Positions 11,236 to 39,686 of a stretch of 64,000 nucleotides of DNA are shown piece after piece. How positions within the stretch are numbered: position 1 is the first letter of the stretch; each line of letters begins with the position of its first letter. Under the pieces are notes generated by a model, which was given only the letters and a program-made list of their open reading frames with translations, made no database searches and was not told the origin of the DNA. Both the position numbers and the translations under genes were made by a program. The DNA is from Trileptium ribeirensis (taxonomy: Eukaryota; Nematoda; Enoplea; Enoplida; Thoracostomopsidae): the NCBI GenBank assembly GCA_030248225.1, contig JASANE010012469.1, positions 1 through 64,000 on the forward strand, written 5' to 3'.

Positions 11236-12100
11236 TTCAACCAACTAGCCAGAATTGTTTTAGACCGGTTGACCGAGTGGATGTAGGCTCCGCAGCTTCA
11301 TAGGGCAGTAGAGAAGCTATAGTGGTAACACACAAACACTGGCATTTTACGTTAGCTTCCACATTATATCATTGATCGTATATATACCTCGAATTTTTGT
11401 CGCGATATACCTGGAAAAGTAGTTTTTTGTCTGGAAAATGATTTAAAAAATTCCTCGGCGACCCTGATTCGACATCGAATTCGGTTTTGTAGCTGAAAAA
11501 GTTTTTTAGTTTAACACAATACAATCAAACATAACTGTAATTTTTCCTACTAATTTTATGATAAACTGAATATTTACTTTTGCAGGTATTTTATTCCAGA
11601 AGTTGATCTTTTTCATGTTCAGAGGATTGTTTCGGTATATGTTTGTAAATATTTTTAGCGTTCGTAGTTGGTGGTACCTCACATGCTGATTTTTTCTTTT
11701 TATATTGAAATACTTTTTCGGTTACAATAAAATTTGGAATATATATTAGTATTCAGATTTAAGTATGTGCCGTTGCTGAACGATTTTTGCCAAAACAGGC
11801 AAATAATTTTTGTTCTGTGTGTTCGTGTGTAAAATTGATGAATGGATTATATCGGCATCAGGAATCGATCTTTGGGTGTTGATTTATATAGTATATATAT
11901 ATATAATAGTTGGTCGAATGTTACTAATGTTAAAATATCATGAAGCGCATAGCGTATTGAAATTCTGTTCTTTAGTCAGAATTGTTGATTATATTTTAGA
12001 TATAAACGTATTTCCAAATGTATTAAGTTATAACTGCCGGCGCTTAATAAAAACATTTTCGATTGCTCATTATTGTTGAGTAGCTTATTACAGAGGCGTA
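11236..12100 (+). promoter_or_regulatory. Region upstream of Rap1 start codon
   Basis: AT-rich sequence with no other gene. TTATTACAG ends at 12095, a fair splice acceptor just before the ATG at 12101. This would suit a 5'-UTR intron or a spliced-leader acceptor. No TATA box can be named with confidence among the many TA runs. Confidence 0.35.
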
Positions 12101-27936
<15,836 letters not shown>

Positions 27937-27971
27937 ACTCGATGCAACGGTCGTGTATGCATTGCCTGCAA

Positions 27972-27977
27972 AATAAA
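27972..27977 (+). terminator. Possible Rap1 polyadenylation signal
   Basis: AATAAA 35 bp after the stop codon. This is very close, so later signals may be used instead. Confidence 0.4.
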
Positions 27978-29663
27978 TTACACTTAGGATTCTTGGCACC
28001 GTATACTTCTTGTATCAACCATAATTTTTGCGATCATACCAAATATATTTCTTTGTATGTTTTTCGATAAAGAGATAAAATTTATTAAAGAATTTTTAAA
28101 GATTAAAGATTTCGACAAAGAAATTATTGTATATTCCATGATATTTTTTTCAAAATTTATCAGTTCGAGTATATTTCGAGAATTGTGTAAATAATTTTTT
28201 CTATTTGTTTTAATGAAATGAAGGCCAATTGTAACTCTATCGCTTTATTAGATGCTCCATGGTATTGCTGGAATCTAGAAGTCTTACGTCTGACTAGCAA
28301 AGATACCGCAATACATTTATTCTAATCAATAATTGTATAAATACACCATTAGTTCTATGCTAGGATTGTGTTTTTTTGTTATAACGTCATGGAATAAACT
28401 ATACGAATTGGATATGAATGAATCGGTATCAGAGACAAAACGCATATCTTGTATTGGTAACTTGATAAAATCTCATATAAATTTACTGTACATTCTTTGT
28501 ACTAAATTTATAATATTGAGAAATTAATATGCGATCTGCTTTTATGCAACATTGTTATAGTATAATTATTGTTGAAACTCTTATGTGTACAACATTCACC
28601 ATGCTAATACTGTTGTAATTATTAAATTACATAATATTAATAAATATCGTAATAACAAAACTAATGGCTATATTATATTATTCTGCTTCCACTTCACTTT
28701 GATTGCTTAATTTTTGAATTTTATATAAATATGTGGTTTTGTATTCCAGACAGCATCACAATCATTAAGGCACCACGCAGCCGGGAGGGGATGCGGGTGA
28801 ATACTAGATAATGGCATTATTTTCGCTGAAAAAACATAATTTCATATTTAGCAATGCTCAGATGTATTCGACTTTGTATTTAATTATAATTATACGTTGA
28901 AACGTGTTTAACAGCTACAGGTAGCCGTAAAGGAATGTTCTCTTACTATCAGTTGCATTGTTGGTTTGTAGCTCTATTGTATTGCTTCACTGACAAAACA
29001 AACTTCTATACTGGTTTATCAATACTTACAGCATACACAGTCGTAGTAAATTTAAATTTTTCCACAATGTCATCGACTTTATGTTTTACTTTATTCTCTT
29101 GGCCCTCCTACTTACTGATCATGGTGAATGAGTCGAGCGAGTTAATTTGCATAGAAATATCAATGGATATGGCTTAACTTACTTGACTTAAAGCATTAGC
29201 GACGATACTGCATTCTTGACGACCTAGCTGTAAGCTGGCCACGCCAAATGGATATGGGTATTGCAAAAGCTTGTTATTACAAGAATGTGGTTCAGCAAGT
29301 TCAATCTATGCTTTCCTATAGTCTCAGAGATCTATAATGCATGTAATACACCAGCTTGCACGTAGCTTTGGAACTTCTTCGTGGCTCGTAACGTGTAACG
29401 CATCTATAAATCGTCTTTGTTTTTGGCCCAAAAAGCGGAACAGTAGTTTGTAGAAACAATAGAACGGCGGTGTAACACAGTTGCTGTAATAGGATGAAAC
29501 ATTCGCTTAGAAGTGATTTGTGTAATGATTGTGGAGAATATCTGTCATGTTTTGGCTGAATTCTTTATTAATCTTTTACTAATATTTATGTTACTTTACT
29601 AAAAAGGTTTGCTCTTGCTCTACTAATTTAATATAGATCTTCATTGTAATAAAATCCACCGTT
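27978..29663. other. Intergenic, nothing recognised
   Basis: AT-rich sequence downstream of Rap1, partly 3' UTR. Frames at 28333-28527 and 28935-29177 are hydrophobic but show no domain or exon signals. Confidence 0.5.
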
Positions 29664-29972
29664 TCAACTTTCCATTTGAATTTGTTGTACTGCCGTCGAT
29701 ATCATTGTTTTGTCGCTATTTGGATAGTGTTTCTTGGTTAGATGATCACGTACACGATGTTGCGACATAAATTCTTTTGTCTTAATACACCATTTATCAA
29801 AGTGTATAATGAAACAACACTCACCTTTAATTTTGTGTATGGATATAAATAATAATTTTTCATTGGTACAATTGACATATTCTTTTGTAGCATCAAACAT
29901 TTTTCGTAGAAAAGGTATTGTCGTAAATTTTTCGATGATCGGTTGCGTTTTGATGGACTGTTTTGATCTCAA
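29664..29972 (-). CDS. Hypothetical 102-residue frame, uncertain
   Basis: An open frame with a Cys/His pattern near its C-terminus (ECCFIIHFDKWC, then HRVRDHLTKKH) that faintly recalls a zinc-finger or transposase leader. No homologue is recognised, codon use is AT-rich like the surroundings, and no polyadenylation signal or splice support is clear. It could be chance or a transposon relic. Confidence 0.2.
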   Translation of the reverse strand: MRSKQSIKTQPIIEKFTTIPFLRKMFDATKEYVNCTNEKLLFISIHKIKGECCFIIHFDKWCIKTKEFMSQHRVRDHLTKKHYPNSDKTMISTAVQQIQMES

Positions 29973-30039
29973 ATGAACGATACAACACCACTGGACGTTG
30001 TCGTATACTACTAAAACTATTTAGTTTACCTACTATAAA

Positions 30040-30262
30040 GCTAGGTTTTTTGGGTCGACAGGTGGGTGTAGACCCAAAAAATTTTGCTTGACCCAGGGCA
30101 GTTTCGGCTTTGGAGACACAGGATTTGCAAATAAAGTCTATTACAAAGTGCAGGCTTTTAGCCGTTCATGCTTACATGTGTACATACTTGATTACTGCTG
30201 GTTACATGGATGGCCCTCGTCTCTTATCCTGGCTTGGGACAGGCAGAGAATAATTTATGTGT
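30040..30262 (+). repeat. Dispersed 220-bp repeat, copy 2
   Basis: Second copy of the family at 13975-14195, in the same orientation. The high similarity over its full length suggests a fairly young family. Confidence 0.75.
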
Positions 30263-30970
30263 TTGTAATAATGTGAAATTGCATTTCGTAATTACGTTTT
30301 TTATTGTGTAAAAATTCGTGAAATTTTCGAGCCAAAAATTGTAAATCTGGACCCAGAGTTTAAGGCCTGGAGTAAGTAGTAATTAGAATAGGTAATGGTA
30401 CAAAAATACACGTCTGCGCTAGAGGTTTATAGATCTTTCCGATAAAATGTCATGTTACGTGGTCAATGATACAAATATTCGAAGGTTGTAAAATCTAGTT
30501 TTAGGTGAGGCGATCATTGGATATAACCTGTTTTTACCATAAAACCAGAAACACCATCATTAAGAACAAAAATCTGCAGTAACAGCCGTAGTGTACTCGA
30601 TACAAGCACTTTAGTTTTCAATATAATTTTATGTTATTTCCAGAGAATTAGCGTTTTTCAATGTATTAAAATATTATTCTATTGCCGATGGTGGTGGTTA
30701 TACCCCAAAAACTGATTCTGTCCTTACCTCATACGTTATGTAGATGTGTTGAAATGAGCTTAAAATTTGTAGAAATATATTCGCGCATATTGTTGTCTAT
30801 AACGTTTTAGTTCGTCGTGAGTGTTGCATAGCTGAGGAGCATGTAGGGGGAACGATTGTGTTGTCTAAATTGAGAGTAGCATTATCGCGTTAAGCTTTCT
30901 GTAAACTATAAATTATGTAATAGAGGTTAATTCTAAAATTTGCTTATTCACTTTTAGGAGTCGTAAGTTT

Positions 30971-31350
30971 AATTATTAGAAAAAATAACAGCTTAATGCT
31001 GGCGCGACAATTGTTAGGGACGGGGGCAGCCTAGACTTAAGCTTAGGCGTTGTCGAAGACTCATATGAGATGCCAAGAGTAGGTTAAGGCTTACGTAAAC
31101 TTAGTATATAGAGCATTTCACTTACGCGCTTAAATGTCACTGTGGCCTAAAACTATTAAATTATTGTTTGAAAAAATAACAGCTTAATGCTGGCGCGACA
31201 ATTGATAGGGACGGTGGCAGCCTAGACTTAACCTTAGGCGTTGTCGAAGACTCATATGAGATGCCAAGAGTAGGTTAAGGCTTACGTAAACTTAGTATAT
31301 AGAGCATTCCACTTACGCCCTTAAATGTCACTGTGGCCCAAAACTTTATT
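30971..31350 (+). repeat. Tandem duplication, 191-bp period
   Basis: Two nearly identical copies. Each has ATAACAGCTTAATGCTGGCG, then GTTGTCGAAGACTCATATGA, then a TTACGTAAACTTAGTATATA block. They differ by a few substitutions. No frame spans both. The duplication looks recent. Confidence 0.85.
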
Positions 31351-33417
31351 ATTTGACACAATCGTAATCATAACTTTCGGCTGTCTTTCTTTATTTTGCT
31401 ATATATATTTCTAAATATTGTAAGTGTAACGCACCTGAAATTTGTTTGTGTTATCGATCATTCATTCGATTCTTTTATTTCTTTATTTGACTTCATAAAT
31501 ATTATTCATTTTCTTATGGTTGGGCTGTTAATGATTTTAACAATCTTAGTGGTTATATATATATATTCTTCTAAAGTTTAAAAATAGAATTTCATTTTGG
31601 GAATTAAATCAAGGATCTGTGTAAAATTTCAGTATTTTGGGGCATTGAAAAATACACAATTATTAGGCTGAAACTCGTCAAGCGTCATAAATATATAAAA
31701 TTATTGTAATATATTACATAAATTACATAGAGTCATAAATACATAAATTCGTGTTGCTTGATGGAGATGCATAATATATTCTTGAGATGATATTAAAATT
31801 AGTGTTGCAAACGCAAATTTTGCTTATGTGTACCTTGGTGCCTCGTCAAACTAAAAGTCATCATATGATTATTTTTACATACATATACGTATATGCAGTT
31901 ATTATGGAACCGTACTATTAAAGAGCGCCTATTAACTTCGTAGCAATGTTCATGCGAAATTACAGAATAGGATGGTTGATGGCTTAACTGTATATTCGCG
32001 CAAAATTTGATTAACATTTTTTGTGTAATTCCTTGTGTTTCTACAATTTTGACATGTACTATAATCTTGGTGTGTTTCTAACTTGAAACATTTGGCTCAA
32101 AAAATTTTAGAACTTCATTTGCTCATATTGTACCAGATATTGACCTACATATGTATGTTTAAACATATACTTGTAGGAAACCGTACTAATTTTAGCATCA
32201 TATCTCTTAAGCATTAAGCAAAAAACGTGGCAAATGTTTCGTACGCAGCTCTAAATACTCAAATGGGAATTTTGAGTTGGCGTGGCGGAGTAACAATGGT
32301 AATTTGTTAGTGAGATTGTTAATTATTGTTAAGCTTAAAAAATGATTAATTTAGCTTTACAATGGATTACTAAAATAATGAGTTCAAACAGCGGCAGTAT
32401 TCTACTGCTGTGATTCCATTAACATTTTTTATTGCGCAAGGCGTTATAAAATATTGCATTCAAATCAAATTCCAAAGAGTCACGCTGTTTGCTTGTTTAT
32501 TTTTAAAATCAAAATATTAATAATTAGTATTGTCGAATTTCCATTGCCAGTACTCTATTCTTTATTCTCGGCCAAAAAGTATCGCAAATCTGAGGCGATC
32601 TCCGACAGGCATCTCAGTCAATCATACAGGAATTATATCTCCCATTCCGGTAACCCAAAATGTGATTACAATTTGTTACTGTGGTATTTTTCACTGACCC
32701 ATATATTATCAAGTGATTTTGGCAATACATTAAACATTAACTTTGTTTTACGGAAATTGTTTTAAAATCTGCTTGTTAGCTACAATTTTGCAGTGGTTAT
32801 GCTGCGGCGAAACATATAGGTGTTTTTTACGTCCGATGGACGTATGTCTAACGGTGCTTGTATAGTTTAATTATAGATGACCTTTCGGCCGGAGTATTTA
32901 CTTATTTCTTAATTTGCTTATTCGCTGTCCAAGCATGTGTCAACTGCTTGATGTCGTACGACATTTGAGTGCTTGGGATAAACCTTATCCTCCACAGTGT
33001 CACTACTAACCAGACAACCATTTTACTCACCAATCCTGGAGAACATGACACGACATTGTTGTTGTCCCAAGTGTTAGGATTCTGTGCTGACTCTAAATGT
33101 TGATAAAATCAATTTTCTTGAATACAATATATAATTGCTCAGATTTAGTTGTAATTTACCAATAAAATCAACACATTGATTCATTGTATTCTATTGCACC
33201 AGGTGTGTTTCATATTATATGTGTAATATGTACTGTTTTTTCAATGCTATGCTTCTTTTATTGTGATCGTTTTGTATAATTCACTATAATTGCTTCCCGC
33301 GTGGAACAGACAGTTTATGTCGTTATGGTTGTTTAGACATGAAAATTACACTCCTAACTGCGACTATTTTTGCAATTATATATATACATGTAATCGTGTT
33401 GCTGTAAATTGATACAG
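31351..33417. other. Intergenic, no firm feature
   Basis: AT-rich. A stretch at 32549-32649 has an acceptor-like TTGCCAG before it and GTAACC after it, and could be a small exon, but nothing in its translation is recognisable. Confidence 0.4.
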
Positions 33418-33678
33418 ATTCAAACGGAGTGCAAATTTTGTCATGTGAAACGAGTAAAACTGGCTAGCCTACGCTCGATAGCCGGCAGCTGCATTCATGG
33501 TGAAGCAGTGTACAATCAGATACATAGTGGATTGTGTTTCTATTGTAGTCGCAGCCGATACTCCATGCCGGCAGGCAAGGAAATCAAATATCGAAATCCA
33601 AGAATCCATTCAAAGTCCAAGAATAATCACAACTTAACAATTCATTTTAAGGGCAACGTGGCGGTTATTTCAAAATAA
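33418..33678 (+). CDS. Candidate terminal exon of an unknown protein
   Basis: The frame opens directly after GATACAG in phase 0, the phase used by every Rap1 intron, and runs 86 codons to TAA. It is GC-richer than its flanks. It contains two CxxC pairs (CKFCHVKR near the start and CFYCSRSR mid-way), possibly zinc-binding, followed by a basic Lys/Arg/His-rich tail. I recognise no family. The acceptor lacks a good pyrimidine tract, and I cannot place the upstream exons. Confidence 0.3.
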   Translation: MQTECKFCHVKRVKLASLRSIAGSCIHGEAVYNQIHSGLCFYCSRSRYSMPAGKEIKYRNPRIHSKSKNNHNLTIHFKGNVAVISK

Positions 33679-33839
33679 TAGAACCGCTTCCTTCAATGAA
33701 CCAAAAGGTGGCACATTCAGCAATTTAGCAAATCCCATTTTTCGAGGAAAAATGTTAAGGATTATTAGTTTTGCTTTTGGAAGCGCTGACGCAATGTATA
33801 TAACACATATTTTATTGTTATACCTTTATCGCTTTATAA

Positions 33840-34385
33840 TACATGAGTAAACTTAAGCTGCGCCCCTACCATGCTGTTTTGACACCATGTATAAATCACT
33901 GTTAGTGAACAAGGCAGTCATTGCAATAAGCAAATCTAAATTCAGCGTTTTCGTTCGCTGACGATAAATCGGCGTAGTTTCTGTTCTCTTTCTCAATTTG
34001 CTGTGTGGCGACCATAACCCAAGGTGTGGCAACTTGCATTCTGCATTTTTTCATTGTGTTAACACATTTCGTTTTATTGGTAATACGCGTAGTTCTAGAA
34101 CATCGCATGTAGCGATTAAAACACTAAACGGTGGTGCTTTGGTTTTATAACAATAAAAATCCTACACGGTCACTAACTGGTTAGTAGATGTTTTAGGGTT
34201 AGCCGTTAATAGGCCAATATGTAGTTTCTTAACATTTTGGGTGCATTGCCCAAAACGCCAATTTTGCATTCTTTTTTACGTTTCTACACCGAACAAGCAA
34301 TTGCTAATGCCTGAGGATGACGGTAGCCGGCGTAATTTAATTTTATTCATGCATAAGTAGACTCTCATTTTTCATGCTTAGTCTC
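33840..34385. repeat. MITE-related fragments
   Basis: GAGTAAACTTAAGCTGCGCC at 33845 matches the end of the element at 42553. The block at 34237-34365 (GGTGCATTGCCCAAAACGCC onward) matches 42303-42442. These are pieces of one or two dispersed inverted-repeat families. Confidence 0.5.
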
Positions 34386-35469
34386 GGAGACTTGACCGCT
34401 CAATAGGGGAGCACAGTAGAAGTGAAGCTTTAAAACGTAAGTCAAAAAATTGGGACAACACAACTAAAGCTAGTAATGCCTGGGGCCTCATTACCTGAAA
34501 TGTATAGACTAACTGGTATAGCCGGAACTAAAATCATTGGACTTGGTCAACTTTCGACATTAGCTTTGCACAGTAGGGCTCATTGTATAAAAATGTTAAG
34601 CGTTTGGAAATGTACCCTTCTTTGTTCTCACTTATATGGGATAATTTTTCTTGTGATTTGTATGATCAACTTTATTTACAAGAAGAACAAATTTATTTAC
34701 TTCTGGCTTATAAACGTCGAGCTGATGTGACAGTGAAAATATTACGGTAACGTATTACTTAATGAAAGGTTTAAAACCATCTAAAGCCAAATTTTCTATA
34801 AGGAAGACAACGAGTTCTTGAAACCGTACTCGTTTCTAAGTTATCTTGATTAATGTTCCATCGCAAGTTTGAAGTTTTTTGTATTCAATGGCATCGCCGT
34901 TTCCGCGCTTCAACGCATACACTGTACCCAGAGCCAACAACCTTGAATGGAATCAATGTGTGTATATATTTAATATTTTTGGGTTTTGGTACGTAATTAA
35001 TATTAATAATTGGTATATGTAAGCGTCATTGACAGCGTCGCGTACATGGTGCCACTGTCGTTGAAACTTTTTACTTTATTTTAGTGTGACAAAAATGATA
35101 GTATCTTTTATAAACATACAGCTTTTTAGGCGAGTATTCATCAGTAAACCGAAAGCATGTTTTGCTTGTGCGCGACACTGTATAGCGACGTATACTGTGA
35201 AATGTAAACATTTAATATGTGAATAAACATGGTAAAAGAATTGATGCTAACTGAGCAGCTACGCTAGTGTTTATATTTTTGGTAGACAGAGATCCATGCG
35301 AATGCAGCATTTAGTGCTGAGCAGTGGCAAGATCGTGCTACAAATTTCTTGCATATTTGTTATCGGTAAGAAGCTTTAACGTTTTCTGTTCTGTTTTAAT
35401 ACATTTCGAGTACCGATGAATAGTTATTTTAGTTAATGGTACAACGCATTCAGGAGTAAATTGTTGAAC
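34386..35469. other. Intergenic, nothing recognised
   Basis: A frame at 34476-34730 ends in a hydrophobic stretch but lacks any recognisable domain. Confidence 0.4.
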
Positions 35470-37378
35470 TGTGTAAACCACCTCGACTTGTACTAGCACC
35501 GCGACTGCTCATATTTTCACGATAGCTGCCCGCAAAGCAGACGTTGAGCTCATATATCGTCTGTTCTCTAAACTGGTCTTTAACATCGTGCGCTCGTATT
35601 ACGGTCGGTGCCGTCATACTAACACATCGACTATTTTGCTTTAGCAACTGATGTAAACCACCTCTACTGCTAAGATTTTCACGGTAGCTGCAGGCAAAGC
35701 AAACGTTGAGCTCATATATTATATCGTCTGTTCGCTAAACTGGTCGTTAACATGGTGCGCTCCGTATTACGGGCGGTGCATCATACTAGCACATCGGCTA
35801 TTTTGCTTTAGCAACTGATGTAAACCACCTCGACTTGTACTAGCACCACGACTGCTAAGATTTTCACGATAGCTGCACGCAAAGCAAACGTTGAGCTCAT
35901 ATATTATATCGTCTGTTCGCTAAAATGGTGTTTAACATCGTGCGCTCGTATTACGGGTGGTGCCATCATACTAACACATCGACTATTTTGCTTTAGCAAC
36001 TGACGTAAACCACCTCGACTTGTACTAGCACCACGACTGCTAAGATTTTCACGATAGCTGCACGCAAAGCAAACGTTGAGCTCACATATTATATCGTCTG
36101 TTCGCTAAATTGGTCTTTAACATCGTGCGCTCGTATTACGGGCGGTGCCATCATACTAACACATCGGCTATTTTGCTTTAGTAACTGATGTAAACCACCT
36201 CGACTTGTACTAGCACCACGACTGCTAAGATTTTCACGATAGCTGCACGCAAAGCAAACGTTGAGCTCATATATTATATCGTCTGTTCGCTAAACTGGTC
36301 TTTAACATCGTGCACTCGTATTACGGGCGGTGCCATCATACTTACACATCGGCTATTTTGCTTTAGCAACTGATGTAAACCACCTCGACTTGTACTAGCA
36401 CCACGACTGCTAAGATTTTCACGATAGCTGCACGCAAAGCAAACGTTGAGCTCATATATTATATCGTCTGTTCGCTAAACTGGTCTTTAACATCGTGCAC
36501 TCGTATTACGGGCGGTGCCATCATACTGACACATCGGCTATTTTGCTTTAGCAACTGATGTAAACCACCTCGACTTGTACTAGCACCACGACTGCTAAGA
36601 TTTTCACGATAGCTGCACGCAAAGCAAACGTTGAGCTCATATATTTATATCGTCTGTTCGCTAAATTGGTCTTTAACATCGTGCGCTCGTATTACGGGCG
36701 GTGCCATCATACTAACACATCGGCTATTTTGCTTTAGCAACTGATGTAAACCACCTCGACTTGTACTAGCATCACGACTGCTAAGATTTTCACGGTAGCT
36801 GCACGCAAAGCAAACGTTTAGCTCATATATTATATCGTCTGTTCGCTAAACTGGTCGTTAACATCGTGCGCTCGTATTACGGGCGGTGCCATCATACTAA
36901 CACATCGGCTATTTTGCTTTAGCAACTGATGTAAACCACCTCGACTTGTACTAGCACCACGACTGCTAAGATTTTCACGATAGCTGCACGCAAAGCAAAC
37001 GTTGAGCTCATATATTTATATCGTCTGTTCGCTAAACTGGTCGTTAACATCGTGCGCTCGTATTACGGGCGGTGCCATCATACTAACACATCGGCTATTT
37101 TGCTTTAGCAACTGATGTAAACCACCTCGACTTGTACTAGCACCACGACTGCTAAGATTTTCACGATAGCTGCACGCAAAGCAAACGTTGAGCTCACATA
37201 TTATATCGTCTGTTCGCTAAATTGGTCTTTAACATCGTGCGCTCGTATTACGGGCGGTGCCATCATACTAACACATCGGCTATTTTGCTTCAGTAACTGA
37301 TGTAAACCACCTCGACTTGTACTAGCACCACGACTGCTAAGATTTTCACGATAGCTGCACGCAAAGCAAACGTTGAGC
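35470..37378 (-). repeat. Tandem array of an amplified coding segment, about 11 units
   Basis: Aligning on TAAACCACC gives unit starts 35474, 35654, 35821, 36006, 36191, 36376, 36561, 36747, 36932, 37118 and 37303. Periods are 180, 167, then 185-186 bp. The right-most unit is the cytoplasmic-tail coding part of the reading frame 37201-37896. The left-most unit is 180 bp (60 codons) and reads in frame into the next repeat on the minus strand. All inner units carry an extra TTATA (or TTTATA) that creates a TAA. The 167-bp unit lacks an 18-bp piece. Units are nearly identical, so the array is young or homogenised. Confidence 0.93.
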
Positions 37379-37896
37379 GCAAATATTAGAACACATAACA
37401 AAATGAATAGTCCACCGATGAATAGCCAGTCTTTGAATGTTGGCTCGATAAATACAAGTTGAAACGGAATGGCACTAGTTGATGTTTGATAACCAGTGGT
37501 TGTTGGAGTTGCTATATTTGCTGCTGTTGTTACATTATACTTTACGTTAACAGTAACATTAATATCGTTCGTGGTCGAATAATGTATTATAGGTGTAACC
37601 ATTGTATTATAGAATATGAACACTGCGCTTTGTTGCAGCAGCAGTGTTGTGTATAAATAATGATCTGAAGTTAATTTGAAACGATGATACATGATTGAAC
37701 ATACATGCTCATAGGGATCCCCATTCTCCAGCTTGGCGCCGCGTAGATCTTCTTGACAGGTGCCACAGCACCCTCCTGGCGGCACTACACCCTCCCTCAC
37801 GTCCTCAGGATGACCCCATGTAAGATTTCTAAATTCTTGTGCCCCTAACACGTTCCCGAAGATTGGGAACGACAAAGGGTCGTGCAGTACGTACAT
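37201..37896 (-). CDS. Unknown single-pass membrane protein with repeated tail
   Basis: 231 codons, ATG at 37896, TAA at 37203-37201. No family is recognised. Residues 30-66 hold a Gly/Pro/Cys segment (GGCCGTC, then C66). Three N-glycosylation sequons are at 24, 113 and 121, and residues 115-145 are Thr/Ser-rich. One strong membrane helix spans about 157-180 (WLFIGG start), followed by a tail SYRENLSSRGASTSRGG. This suggests an outside N-terminus and a short cytoplasmic tail, but no signal peptide is visible, so 5' exons may exist beyond 37896. An in-frame TAA lies seven codons before the ATG. From about residue 174 the sequence is the first unit of the tandem array, and the stop lies inside the inserted TTATA. 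The EPTFKDWLFIGG signature also occurs in the 56.5-57.3 kb frames. Confidence 0.6.
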   Translation of the reverse strand: MYVLHDPLSFPIFGNVLGAQEFRNLTWGHPEDVREGVVPPGGCCGTCQEDLRGAKLENGDPYEHVCSIMYHRFKLTSDHYLYTTLLLQQSAVFIFYNTMVTPIIHYSTTNDINVTVNVKYNVTTAANIATPTTTGYQTSTSAIPFQLVFIEPTFKDWLFIGGLFILLCVLIFALNVCFACSYRENLSSRGASTSRGGLHQLLKQNSRCVSMMAPPVIRAHDVKDQFSEQTI

Positions 37897-39686
37897 GGAA
37901 GCGACAAGTTGTTAAAAACTTAGAACAATAATTTTGTGACACCTTTCAATGCGAAGATGGAAAGCCGACCAGTTTAGCGAAATGTCCGTCCTAAGGAGCT
38001 ATGGATCGTCAAAAATAGAGTAAAGTGACAAGCACGATGGCGACCCAAGTCACTGACGAGTAATCAGGTTAGATAAGGTTATATATATAGTATGTTCTCT
38101 GCAGCTCTGAATCTATGTTTGATAGAGTAATACTGTCAAACTATTTGATTTGCTTTTGTGTAGAAATAAACAACCATTTTTGTGGGAAAACGGTCAGTTA
38201 GACAAATTGATAGTGTATTAAAATACTAATGGTTGAGTAAAACTGTATAAGTTTTTACAGTTTTATTTAACTCTAGAAATGAGAATGACCCTTAACAATA
38301 TTTAGGCTTCGGTGCACGATTGAGCATTTCAGAACCGTGGCCGAGTGACAAAATGCAGAGCGGACCAACACTAAAAGAAATATTGAAATGAACAGCGTGC
38401 TCGTGTAATTAACAAAGTACAGGCATTAGTGTTCATGTTGAATTGAGCCTAATTATCTGAACCGAGTGGTCCATTTCTAAAAGATATAGGAATCGATTTA
38501 TGTGGCGATGATCAGAAAACTTAAAGAATACGTTTAGTGGCAGACCGCTGTCAAAATAAATACCTGATTTCCTTTAGAGGGCGGTTCGTGGTTTATTTTA
38601 CCTGGCCAACTGTCGGAGTCACCGAAATGACAAAGTTGGTCGCCATGTTGGGCAACATGAACCATAATGGATAATTTCTTTTGCTGAGGTCTGTCTAAAA
38701 AGTAATGTTAGTGGATATCCGTCTGAAATAATTTCCCCGGATTCTTGAATCGGTGTTGTTGCAAATGCCATGAGAATTTGAATAATTTTTAACTGCCCAA
38801 AATACCTACATGCTACCGTTTTGACTGACTAGTTGTGTGGTAAGAAGGTTGAAGTGGGTGACGTTTTGGGTCTTGCACCTTCAGCAGAAAGTGTCGCTGG
38901 CACACAATGTAATATTATTACATTAGAATGATGTTAAAATATATACTGATATAGGTTTACGACTTTTGCGAGCTTGTATTCCTAAAAATGACATGTATAC
39001 ATACACTGTGCTCGTAGGTAGTGGGCTAGTGCCCTGGACTAGCCTTAGTTTTGTGCGTGTTCTCACGTGGCTCAAAATTTTCAACACAATCTTACCTCCT
39101 CTATTACACAAACAAATGTTTGACATAAGCGATACACCCCAGAGAACCATAGTTGATTACTGCTCTATTGACGCAAATCTATCCTTAACATTGGGAGAGG
39201 GGGCAGCGCGCATTACAATTTTGAGTAGACACGATAGGTATTTCGACACGGAAGTAAGATAGATGTGAATTTCTTGTGAAAATAGTGGCGGGACTGGGGT
39301 GGGGCCTCCAACCTCCACTCTTCAGGATTTGCGCCTATGTACCGCTCAGACATTCTTGTCGCTGAGCCAAAAACCAGGACACCAAAGTATAAAGGAAGAA
39401 TATATTACACGAATGTGACAACCTTCAAAGAATTTTTGTTATAAGTCTCGGTACTCTGAACGACTACACTATGGACAGCTGTTTTATAAATATATAAGAC
39501 AAACACATGATGGAAAAGGAAGCATTGGTGATAGCTATAGGTTTTGGTTAATATTAAAACATTACGATAATAATCCTTTCATTTAATTAAAAAATAACCG
39601 GACAAAGCAGCATAATATTCATGATTTTTCTATAAATATATCAATATAATATATATGAGATAGATTTTATTAACAATATATAATGT
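37897..39686. other. No firm feature
   Basis: May contain upstream exons of the 37201-37896 gene, but none can be read. A tRNA-like minus-strand stretch around 39290-39370 is too poor to call. Frames near 38923-39262 overlap on both strands and lack content. Confidence 0.4.

Noticed and set aside
37201..37896. Retroviral-type envelope reading for the membrane protein
   Set aside because: Sequons and one helix are present, but there is no fusion-peptide or furin-like signal, no neighbouring retroelement and no recognisable envelope motif.
39290..39370. tRNA-like sequence on the minus strand
   Set aside because: Only faint A/B box resemblance with no consistent stem pairing.
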